The notes beneath the pieces were generated by a model. The model did not search any database. It was not told the origin of the DNA and saw nothing but the letters and a program-made list of their open reading frames with translations. Positions 35,987 to 46,661 of a stretch of DNA of 64,000 nt are shown in pieces. Origin of the DNA: Atherinomorus stipes. Taxonomy: Eukaryota; Chordata; Actinopteri; Atheriniformes; Atherinidae. The stretch covers positions 1,922,001 to 1,986,000 of the forward strand of contig JALJCO010012682.1 of assembly GCA_023101725.1 (NCBI GenBank), given 5' to 3'. Each line of letters begins with the position of its first letter. Within the stretch, counting starts at the first letter, position 1. Made by a program: the position numbers and the translations under genes.

Positions 35987-38131
35987 TAGCCTGGTACACC
36001 AGCCTGACCAACGCCATGTATGAGATACACAGCAAGTCAGTCTGGGTTCCCTCTATTGGGAAGTGATTTCTAATCCGGTAAAAAATTGACCGGCCCAATC
36101 ACAGCATGGAAGGCGGGACTTTACAACACGTCTTTTTCGGCGACTCATTTCTCTAACCATAAACGGTCAGAATGGTGGCTGCAGACAAGCGACTATATAA
36201 TGATGATAAAAAATAATACCTCCATGAGTTGTTTGAAGGATTGCAGAATGAAAATACAACATTTCCTATATTTAGCCTGAAAATAGATATAAAATACATT
36301 TTAACAGGTTTGAGAATGGCATTATGTTCATCTACCAGCCAATACACGCCGCCATTGCGGGTTGCCAAATACGATATCTGTGTGGCAACAGTATGTTGGG
36401 CACAGTTAGGCTGGCACAAGGGGAAACAGTGGAGTCAGCAAGTCAAGCAGCTGCTTTAGAGCCCTGGAGATTAGGGGTGTCAACGTCTACACGTGTAAAT
36501 GGGTACACGGATGATAAATCATAACCGTTTAGAAAAAATCAATAACCGTATACACATCATTTTCCCTCCTCCTCCTTCTCCTCTTTCATTTCTCACCAAT
36601 ACTGTATTTTTAGGTGTGGTAATGTTGCCTGAAAGCTTCAGATAATAACTAACTATCCACATATAAAAATAGATGCCTGGGTTGCGATGCTTCATTGATA
36701 TTCTTATATATAATAAACGCAGCCACAGCAGCAGAGTACCGCTGTAGCAACTCTATTCAAGCTGTCAGAGATCCATCTATGAACTGTGCCGCTGGGAGAT
36801 ATTTCTTTCTATGGATTAGCAAAGACGGACATCGTCAGAGATGCCTTTCAGGATCAGGAGAGCTAACTGGACGCCGCCTGCATCTGTGCAGTGGAAATAT
36901 TGTATTGGGTGAGTTTCAATGCAAGTTTGGAGAGCTAGCTTACAGTAAGTTGTTGCTAACCGAGTTTGATGTATATTTTTTCAGAAAATGAAGTTATAAG
37001 TGTGAATGTGATCAGACACTTACTATAACTAATGCATGTGTTTAGCAGAAGATCTAGCCACTCATGTTAGCCGCTGTTTACATAAAGTTGATCACAGAAC
37101 ACGACTTACTTCTCTCAGATAAAACATTTCCTTGAGATGCCATATTTTCGGGTCAGCCCAGCCAGCCGTGAAACATCGATAGACATCCCTGCTTGTGAAA
37201 GCTTGCTTGTCCTGTGTATGTAGACGGAATATTATGCATCTGACAGATGTAGGAAAAATCCGGTCAGCGGATGTCAGCTGTTTGAAAACTTCGGATCTCA
37301 CCCAATAAAAGAGATTTTCTTCATCGATTTGTTTCAGTTCTCAGGGATTAAAATGACAAATATCCATAACCTTACTTTGGCTCTACTACAGTGTATTCTG
37401 CTCTGAGTTCAGTATGATGGTGGGAGTGCAGTAGGATGTGTAGGTGACTTCACCATCTGCAACCTAAAGATTATTAATCTCTGGCGTGTAACCACAATGG
37501 TTAGGAGTCCCGATTACACATGTAGAAAACATTGTAACCATTGACACCCCTACTGGAGATATTGTTTTCAATCTCAGAAGAGGAGTGACCTGAGAAGAGC
37601 AAAATCTGGATTAAATTTAGGTGAAGACTACACTAAATGGACCCACAAAAACATTTTCTACGGCATCAAAACGCGTATATGGCGACTTTTCCTCCTGGCT
37701 CGGTAAGCTAACTTGTTTGCTAACGTGGCTAATGTTAGCTGTCAGTTATAAACTCCTCTGCATGCCATGCTGCAGGCTGTCGGTCACTTGTCGTATTGGC
37801 AGTGAGCCTGGCAACCAAGCGGCTGGAGTTGTTTTTCTGCTATTGCAACTACAACCTAGACACACGTGATGTCACTGTTATGTCGGTGTTCCATATTCAA
37901 TCTTTAAACCCGCAGCAATTTGCTGCTCTGGAGGCTTTCCTCCATGTTTTCCTCTTACAAACCCACGTTTGCATCACTTCCATGTTTCTCTGATTGGTTC
38001 TCTCCGGTTCACTTTCCTCCTGTTAGTCCTGACTCTTGTCTCGCATTGGAAATCAGTCTCCAGCGGAGGGAGCCCAGACTATTTGCCGTGTATCTCACAC
38101 ATGGCGATAGTCGGGCTGGTTTACCAGGCTA
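35987..38131. mobile_element. TIR transposon (TAGCCTGG ends), interrupted by a nested hAT
   Basis: The ends are TAGCCTGGTACACCAGCC and, reverse complemented, TAGCCTGGTAAACCAGCC. The inverted similarity continues for about 90 bp (CGCCATGT.TGAGATACAC.GCAA..AGTCTGG.TCCCTC). The flanks CACAGCTTT and GCAAGCTTT are a possible but imperfect 9-bp duplication. Without the inserted hAT (36472-37552) the element is about 1.06 kb, with no transposase. Superfamily not assigned. Confidence 0.75.
36472..37552. mobile_element. hAT-like non-autonomous transposon with perfect 8-bp duplication
   Basis: The termini are TAGGGGTGTCAA and its exact reverse complement TTGACACCCCTA. CTGGAGAT flanks it on both sides (36464-36471 and 37553-37560). 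An 8-bp duplication plus TAGGGGTG ends is diagnostic of hAT. It is 1,081 bp, with no transposase domain recognised. It is inserted inside the element 35987-38131, so it is the younger of the two. Confidence 0.88.
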
Positions 38132-41100
38132 GCAAGCTTTGACTAAGTTTAATGGTGTTGATTTTAGAACTGAGGGTTTCTTTCTTGAATGGCAGTCTCT
38201 TAACACATGCAGGTGTAAAACCTGTTATGCAGCGATGCACAAGCAGAATCCATTTCCTGGCAAAAATTTGCATTGATAATTCTTGGGTTGTTTCTAGCCA
38301 GCTAAACCAAAATGAGGATAGGCTACTGTAATTGTTTTGGGTTTCTAGCAGAATTTTGCAAAGTGCCCCCAATGCCCAATAACTGCTTTTAGTTAGAGTA
38401 TTGCAAAGATAATGGTAAATCCACTATCAAACTTCTCAGATCTGCACTAAACTCCTTAGCATTTGTCATTGTACTGTGCTTCGGTAGAAACTACACTCCC
38501 ATCGGCGGTCAGTTATGATCATTCATAGGAACATACAATGCCTTTTTACAGCTATGGATATGATATGTCTGCATTTTTCAACCCTTATGCATAATTTTGA
38601 TCTCCTTTTAATGTTGAGAGCTCAGAATAAACTCACGTCTGTGCACAGAGTTCTTTTGATTATGTACAGTATCTCAGCCATTCTGCCCCAGAAAAAGAGT
38701 ATTTTTAAAGAAATAATTAAAAAGCAACGTTCATGCGAGCACCCAGCCCCCTTCTCACTCCTAATTAAATTCTATTTTATGTCTTTTAACTATAGACATA
38801 AAATACACATTAAGGACTCTGACAATAGCTGCCACAATAGGACACATGGCTCTAAAGGTTAGTATGTCTTCCCAGCAGTGTGGCTGCAGTTAGACCAAAA
38901 GAAATCAGTGTGGGCGAACAAAAATGGCACAGCAGTTTGGAAACGGATGTGTGTGCACTGGGAGCCAGGATGGAAATATACCCCACAGGCAAATGCATTA
39001 ACCTGAATAACTAAGACGCACATCAACCATGAGCACATTAATGCTGAAGACAGCACGGTACTCGGGCTGCACAGAAGTATCACGGTTCAGAAGTAGAACT
39101 GCATGTAGGAGATCTAATGTACGGTGGTTGTGCTTGTGTAGTGTTACAGCAATTTTCATGTACATTTGGAGAATGACATTTTAGATTAAAGAAAGTTGGG
39201 GATCACATGAGTTCTCTGGACAGATGGGGCACACTCAACGTGTGTGTGAGTTTTTTTTTTCTCCTGAGCAATACAGATGCTTTTTTGAATAACACAGGGA
39301 CTTTATTTATTTGAGCAGTTTTGATTACCCAGAGAACTTTTAAAGCACAATTTGCTATGATCAGAGCACATAAAGCGTTCTTTATAATTAGTTTGTGATT
39401 ACCGTGACATCATGTTTGGATTGTCTTCGAACAGCACAGGAGGGTTTATTATGAATTTCAAAGGTGCGGAAAATTGAGTTTCAGCATGAAATTTTTCGCC
39501 TTTGAACATTTGCATGGACAAGAATATGAGCAATCGTGCATGTGATAATTTTTTTAAGAACCACACAAAGCATCGCAAGCTTTCTTGTTTTTTAAATATT
39601 GATAACATCTCAACAAGAGAGTCTCTCTGTGTTTCATCTGCAGCACCTTATTCAGCTTCTCCCCTGCTGAGTTCGTGTCACAGATCTGAAAGTCTGTCTA
39701 TGGAGGCCAGCTCTCATCTACAAATACAGACACTTCTGGGTGTCTGCATGCTGAAAAGTGGCGTCTCTAATGTCTGTGTTGTGCCACATTAAGGGGACAG
39801 TTTTTAAGCTGTGTAGGTTTCTGTTTGTGTATATAATTTTCAGATGTTGCATGAGAACTTTTGTCTGATCTCTAATCTGAAGCTGCAGCTCAATTATTTA
39901 TGTGTTGAAGAGCTTCAGAAAGCCGTGTCTGATGTCTGGCTCAAAGACACACCGAGAACGCCTGCAGGGATTCAAACAAGACAGTCCCGACTGATGACAA
40001 CCTTTGCATTGTTCATCTATCATCCATAACAGTGTACATATGTGGAGAGTGATACTGCTTCCTCCTCTCCTTTTTTTTTTTAAAGAAAATCTTCAGTTTT
40101 CAAGTTTGATATCCAAAATGAAAGTGCAGTTGTGAGTTCCTGTGAGCCACGTGAGGAGATTTAAATCAGCTTGCTTACGCACTTTAGTGGACCAGTCAGG
40201 AAAGGCTGAGAAAAAAAAACAAAACAACTAATTTACTGCTTTTGCAAACTCCCTGAAACTTGTTAACAATTGTTAAAACTTGGCACTGTAGATGGAAAAT
40301 GAGGCATGACTCTGAAACTGCAAGGACTATTTCCCTCTTCAGATGAATTTAGAAACTAATGTTGGGAGGGTAATTGTATTAAAAAAAAAAAAAAAAACGA
40401 ACAAAAAAACTTCTGTTTCCGTGCTTCATTTATTTACTTTTAAAAAAAATATATATGATTTGGCTATTGGAGGCAAATAACATACTTAGGGCAGCAATGT
40501 TCAGTCGGGTGTACAATGAGAAGATGAATAAATAAGAGTACCATCTTGCTTTACTAAATACAGCTTGATAGATATGATTACAAGTGAATCCATCCATGCT
40601 TCTTTTCCCATAAAAGAAGCCAGCCAGTCTACGGTTGTGTATTTTTAAAACCTTTTTGTTGTGGAAACATTTATTTCATGAAGTTAATAACTGATTATAG
40701 CTATACTGTAATACTGAACTGTTCCTATAAAAACACAAAGCTCTGCAAAGTAATTATTTAAGCCATGCTGATTGGAAAAATATGTTATCTGGCCCAAAAG
40801 ACTGTGCCTTTGGCTCATGAAGGACAAACCTTCAGCTTTCTTTCAGGTTGGCGGCTTTATCTGAAAATCATGCAATTTCAGATTTCAAAAGCCCATGTAA
40901 CACTCATTATAAGGTTTTTGGGGCTATTTTCAGGGTCTATGAGAAAAGTTTTGCATGCTTTTATGTCTCATACATGGTCGAAGCACCTCATCTCACGCTC
41001 TGTCTGGGCTCAGTGAAACAGAATGAAACTTTTACAGCATGAACTGTCATGTTATCTTGATATTTCACCAGCATTTTCAGTGATACGGGTTATAAAGAAA

Positions 41101-41663
41101 AACTTTCTAGAGTCCAATAGAACCTCCTGTAATGGCTGCAGAGGTCAAACCAAACTTAACATATCCACACTGGTAACAAACTAAACCACAGCCCATTTTG
41201 CTGTTTTTGATTAAAGTTTAGTTGTTTCAAACAAGCAGTGTTTTAAGAAGTTAACAGTCAAAATGTCTGACTTAAAGATATAGATCTGACAGTGCTTTCA
41301 AAACTCTTGTGCATATTTTTCCAATCATAGCATACATGCATTTTCAGACTTGAGCTGGATCCTTATCACTGATTAAACAAGCAGGATTTTTTTCTTGTTT
41401 TAGTTTACCAGACACACAGCCTAAAACTTAAAGAAGAAAGACAAAAAAATGTGCAGTGCCTTTAAAAAGTATTCACCCCATTGGATGTTTTACCTTTTTA
41501 TTGCTTTATTAAATCAATCGTGTTCAATTCATAGCAGGGAGTGTGAACACGTCTCAATCAGGCTTGCACATCAAGACGCAGCAATTTTATTTCAGTCTCT
41601 GGCCAGTTGCTGGGAATTAGGAGTGAACAGCCCTTTTCAAGTCCAGCCATATATTCCCTATTA

Positions 41664-41818
41664 CAGGGGTGCCCAAATCTGGTCCTTAAGAGCTACTCTC
41701 TTGCGCATTTTGGTTGCATCCCTTCTCCAACACACTTGAATCAAATAAATGGCTCATTACCTGGCCTCTGCAAAGCTGAATGATATGCGCATGAGGTAAA
41801 TAGCCATTTGATTAAGGC
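41664..41818 (+). mobile_element. hAT-like MITE left-end fragment (CAGGGGTGCCCAA)
   Basis: CAGGGGTGCCCAAATCTGGT, then CCTTAAGAGCTACTC, TTGCATCCCTTCTCCAACAC and ACTTGAATCAAATAAATGGC. This matches a very common fish hAT MITE by memory. The right terminus is not present. Confidence 0.55.
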
Positions 41819-41846
41819 CTAGTCCACACGGAGCTGAAGCTGGTTT

Positions 41847-42136
41847 ACAGATCTGGGCATGAAAAAGTTCCTCCTTTTTCTGCCAGAAGTGGTGCACTAA
41901 TAGTGCACCATTACTGCACTATCACTGGCTGAACGATTTGTCCCACAAATACCGCATCACGTACGGTGTCCAAACTTTGCGTGTAAAAACATCCTTGTTC
42001 CGGGCATTCATTTATGCGCTGAAATTGTTTCCCCTGGGCACACAGGTGTTTCTCTGTGCAATTTAATTAGCAGACAAGTGGCTGGTACGTGGCTGGCAGT
42101 TGTCTGAAAGGGGAACTTTTTCATGCCCAGATCTGT
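41847..42136. repeat. Inverted repeat (about 40-bp arms, about 206-bp loop)
   Basis: ACAGATCTGGGCATGAAAAA (from 41847) is repeated inverted as TTTTTCATGCCCAGATCTGT (ending 42136). The arms extend to the CTGCCAG/CTGGCAG boundary. It is probably a MITE or its internal part, lying inside the Tc1-like element. Confidence 0.75.
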
Positions 42137-42445
42137 AGGTGTGAAACCGATAGCAGAAATCCGGGGAAAGGTTTCACTATCCCCATGAAACCCCTGTATC
42201 ACATCATACAAGGCTGTGGGTGGCGTTATAATGATTAAGTAACACTCCAAACCTAGAACAAGACACAGCGCATGCGCAAATAAAGACTCACATCGTGTTG
42301 CTGGAAACTCAACAAAGGAAGAGCAGAAAGGTAGAGATGGCTGAGGATTTACGAGGCTAACGCTAAAGTTTTCTACACAGTTGAAAACAGTCGCTCATTG
42401 ATGCCATTGCTGTTGTGAATTTTTTTCAATGAACATTAGAGACAA

Positions 42446-42765
42446 TATTAGACATTTTTTGCAGTAAAACTCCTTGATTTCATCAATGCTTCAAGTAGAA
42501 TGAACGAACAAATGAGTACTATTGTCCTGTGAGTTCAGAGTTTCGCAAATTGTGTTTTTGTTGTTGTCTGGGCAGCGAGCTTCTCGTCTTGGCTGCACTA
42601 CGGAAGCGAGCATCATGAATGTGCGGCCCCGAAAAGTGTGTATACACCCTGATAACTAACAAAAAGCTAAATCTGGACTCACAGGACAATAGTACGTTCG
42701 TTCATTCATTCAACTTAAAGTATTGGCGAAAATCAAGGAGTTTTGCGGCAGAAAATGTCTAACAT
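42446..42765. repeat. Inverted repeat (about 90-bp arms), foldback MITE
   Basis: Left-arm words TTAGACATT, AAAACTCCTTGATTT and TACTATTGTCCTGTGAGT recur inverted at 42672-42765. The loop of about 130 bp contains CpG-rich sequence. It may be the core of a larger TTAA element ending at CCTTTAAG (about 42922), but the other end is unclear. Confidence 0.75.
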
Positions 42766-43328
42766 AGTGGCTGCTCCGTCTCCGCCATGATACGTTCACC
42801 AAAAAGCGACTCAACGTTTTATTTTCCCAAGGAGTCAAAGTGATGCAGAAACTTTACCGGTGAGTAAATGCACGTATATACTCCTAGAAATAAGGTCCAG
42901 GTTGAAAAAAAGGAAACTTATCCTTTAAGACCCCAGCCTTTGTTTGGCTTTTATCTAGATTTCTGCTTACTATTTTTGGGATAGGAGGAACCAATAAATA
43001 TATTGAGATGTGTATTTTTTTGTCATAGATATACTGTATAATAATATATGATGAAGATATAAATACTATTCTAAATTTTAAAATTCTCTTCTGACATCAT
43101 CAGATGGTAGTGCAAGTGTCCATGTTTGTGTACAACAGGTAACAGCTGCATAGAATTTAGTATTACGGTGCAGACATCCAAAATTTTGATGTCCACATAT
43201 GTGGACACCAGATCGTAGGAGGCTACAGGGGGTGAATATTTATACAATTACTTATTTCATGTTACACATTTTCATTTATCTGTTATTTCTTTGTGAAAAT
43301 CAGTTTTCAATTTGACATTAAAGACGAT

Positions 43329-43351
43329 TTTTTTTTTTTTTTTTTTTTTTA
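43329..43351. repeat. Poly-T tract
   Basis: About 22 T in a row just inside the right end of the Tc1-like element. Confidence 0.9.
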
Positions 43352-45535
43352 CATTTTTTTGGTCACAAAAGCCAAATAATGTTGAGCATGATTGATTAAA
43401 AAAGCAATGAAAGGGTAAAACATCCAAGGGTGAATACTATTTACAGGCACTGTATTTTTCAATTAAATTTATTGTTTCTGTACTCAAATAAAAAAAAAAA
43501 TCCCATTAAGACCTTGCAGCCCCATCACCATTCTCACTTAATGTGTTACCTCTAATTTCTGCCCTGTTCGCTCTTTTTCTTAATTCTATATCTTCTCTTG
43601 TTTTCTGACATTGCATCCCCCAAAAGCATCTCTGATATGCAGTCAGAGAGCTGAGAAAAGATCTGGTTAAAATCTATATTACATTTCATCCTGGAAGCAG
43701 TGAGTTAATGCCGACAAAAGATTTGCATAATGTTTACAAGCGTATGCAGACTTAGTCATCAACACTGTTTTATATCATTCGGAGTCTTTGACAGGTCCCA
43801 TTTACAGGCATGAAAAGCCAAGTATCACTCTGTAGAAAAGGGAGAAAGTGGAAATATATAGTTTATATTCTGTTGATATTAGATTTACAGTAATATTATT
43901 TTCATACAATTTCACCAAACTGGTGCAACTTCTTTGTCTCGGCCTACCGTATCAAGTTGCATCATGTGTCATTTGAGATAGAGCAGCTTCAGCACCTGCA
44001 CGATGTATTTATCTCTGCTTTTGTCAAAACAATGAAACATGAACAGACTCTTCTTGGAAATCTAAGTTACTTTGAGAAAGACTAATATGCTCTGCAGTTT
44101 GGTTCGTTGACACATCTGTCCTGTTGCTTCTGTTTTCCTTTGCTCTGGGGTTCTCTTTCATGGTTTGGCTTCTTTGCTTCCTCTTATTGGCAATTTCATC
44201 ACATATTTTAAGGTAATAATTTGCTTCCAACTTTGTGACTAGTGTCTCTTATATAAAAGTGAAGCCCAGAAGGATTATTTTTCTTCCCCTCCCCTGACTT
44301 CAACTTTAAAGCTATCTGTATAAATATCTACAGCTGGAGAATAGCTGAACTCAAGTAGCCATTCAGAAGAGTGATGGCTGGTACAGCATCAGAATAATAG
44401 TTCTGGACTGAGATGTAAAAAAAAAAAAAGGAGATGTTGCATGTTCTTTGTTTTTTTTTTGTCATGCCAAACATAATTATTTGTGTTTATTGCCAAATAA
44501 AGCTGTACTACAGCGTACAATACCATTTATCCATGCTGTGCTGTATTGACATTAACATTGCTAAAGTCTTCAGCTTTCATCAGTAAATCATTTTATTTAC
44601 TGGATCACATTCTGCGCTCTGTTTTGCTTTGTATCTGGAGTCCTCCAAGAAAATGTGTGGGCTTTGTCTGTCAGTAACTTGTTTGGGTTTGTTTGTACAA
44701 TGACAGCTTGATACTTGAGCAAGTTCTGTAAATGTAAGCAGACTGGGCAGCCTCTGTACACAAAGCCCTGTCAGCCGGTAGCAGGCTCCAGCTACCGCCA
44801 CTTATGGTGGTGTGAGTGTAAACAAACACCTGGGTCGCTCCCCAGTCTCTATACCCCCACAATTAACACACACACACTTAAATACACTATCACAGCTGCT
44901 ACCTATGGCGCAGGTTATGCAGAGAAATCTGAAGAGTACTAAGGGGATTTAGTTTACTGAAGCCTCATCTGTGCTGCACCTGAGTTATATTTCATTTTAG
45001 CCTTCTGACTCTCACTCAGATGCCTGAAATTAAGAAGAGAGCTGCTTTGGCTTTTTTTTTGTTAAGCTAAAAGACAATTCAACATAGCCTTTGCCTTCTA
45101 ACCTGTGATGATCTCTGAGTATTCAGCAGCCCTCAAACACAATTTCTTAAGCTAAACTTTATCAAAACAATCACAGGGGGTGTGAGGGAATCTTTCTATT
45201 GCTTATGCTCTGTGCTTGTTAAAGTGTCTGGCCAAAAACTAGGTAATATATACATCATTTAGAGATCAAACAAAACAGCTATAATATCTCCTGATGTGCA
45301 ATAAGTCCTCAGAGAAACTGCTGGAAATGGAGTGAGCACATGGAGGGGAGGTTGGACGAAAATGAACACATGGCTTTAATTCCCTTCTCTCTGTTCCCTC
45401 ATCAAATCTGAGCAATCTTAATTAGGACATTAGACTTCTCTTTTCCCCCCCACTTCTTTTCCATCATGTCAGCCCTCAGTGACGTACAGCATCAAGAAGG
45501 AACAACACCAACTTCAAAGCGACAGTATCGGCCTG

Positions 45536-45982
45536 TTATCGGACAGACCCTGTAAAAAGGCCTGGATTGATACCTTCCATTTCCCTTAGCCCCGGCCACT
45601 GTGCTGTTATCTTCTTCACGTCATCTGGCTCCAGAGTAGGTAGATTACTGGAAGCAGAAATAATGGCTGCTGTGTTTATCGTGGCTTGGACACTGTCCGT
45701 TTGGGCTCTGAACCAAAGGTAATCTGTCAACCTGCTGCGAGTGGTTGAGCCTAAAATCTGGGAGTAAAATGCAGACGAGCAAGCAGAGGCCAGCTGGAGC
45801 TTACCGCACGGATCCAAAGATTTGGGAAGGAAAGGATGCGAAGATGCTTTACATTTCACTAGCAACACAATAGACTTTAAGTTGCACATGACTACTCCTG
45901 TCTTCTTCAAGTTTCTTATGCAACAATTAATTACTTTAAATATGTTTTTAATATTTTCAATATGCTTAGAAAAAATTTCCAC
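45536..45982 (-). other. Long unassigned ORF (148 codons)
   Basis: This is the longest ORF in the window apart from composition artefacts. It contains SLDPCGKLQLASACSSAFYS, LGSTTRSRLTDYLWF and PTLEPDDVKKITAQWPGLRE. The first 40 codons are AT-rich and lysine/isoleucine-rich, while the C-terminal 100 look more protein-like. I recognise no domain and no splice context, and a chance ORF of this size in 64 kb is possible. It could be an eroded transposon frame. Confidence 0.15.
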
Positions 45983-46284
45983 ATAAAGTATATTTTATCT
46001 CGACATAAAAATAGTAACATTCCATGTAGTTATTTAAAATATCAGAAACATTAATTGACACTCTGTATCAAAAATAGTAATGATGATCAAAATAATATAT
46101 TCTTTTATAAGAGATCATAATAGTTGAATTTCCATTCTGATGAATTTCGCTTCCATGTTTCTTTTTTATGTACAATTTGAGGACATATTAGACTGCAGTT
46201 TGTGTTGAATAAGTAATTGAAATTTTTATCGATTTACAGACTAAAAGGAAATACCCTGAAATAATTTTCTTTATATATTCCTGT

Positions 46285-46661
46285 TAGGGGTGGGCATACA
46301 TATTGATTAAATGATACATTGCAATATTTCCCCGCCCAGCTCAATATCGATTTGGTAAATCCTCTGTGCATGTTATTCACATTGTATGCCCACATTAGAT
46401 CAAACAACAACAAAGTGGCAACCATTTTTCATTTTCTGATGTTTTATTGTTAAATAAAATGTGAGCTGACATATCATACGTTCACATGGGCATGGAAATA
46501 AATATTTAAAAATTGTCAACAAGAACTCTAATTATTTGTGTATATCTACTCCTATTGAAGCATTTAAATCAATATTGAATTGAATCTCTATCAAATTGAT
46601 ATCACTACCCAAGAATCAAAGTCTAATCACATGGTAAGGTTCTTAACAATGCCCAGCTCTA
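46285..46661. mobile_element. hAT-like MITE with perfect 8-bp duplication
   Basis: The left end TAGGGGTGGGCA and the right end (reverse complement) TAGAGCTGGGCA are flanked by ATTCCTGT at 46277-46284 and 46662-46669. It is 377 bp. The TAGGG(C/G)TGGGC terminus with AT-rich ATCGAT-like subterminal sequence is a frequent fish hAT MITE type. It has no coding capacity. Confidence 0.88.

Larger units (their letters stand above)
41454..43452. mobile_element. Tc1-like element ends enclosing nested MITEs
   Basis: The left end CAGTGCCTTTAAAAAGTATT, CACCCCATTGGATGTTTTAC and the right end (reverse complement) CAGTGCCTGTAAATAGTATT, CACCCTTGGATGTTTTACC agree for about 75 bp, continuing into ATTGCTTT.TTAATCAATC. 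TA follows the right end (43453-43454); the left TA is now TG. CAGTGCCTTGCAAAAGTATTC-type ends are characteristic of fish Tc1-like elements. No transposase frame remains; the interior is filled with other elements. Confidence 0.75.

Noticed and set aside
38801..38858. Candidate exon between AACTATAG and AAAG/GTTAGT
   Set aside because: In the required frame the peptide has no similarity to PDE3A; weak acceptor.
39643..39792. Candidate linker exon after TCATCTGCAG with Ser-rich reading
   Set aside because: The Ser-rich frame needs a two-base entry, while the preceding exon needs one; the required frame has a stop.
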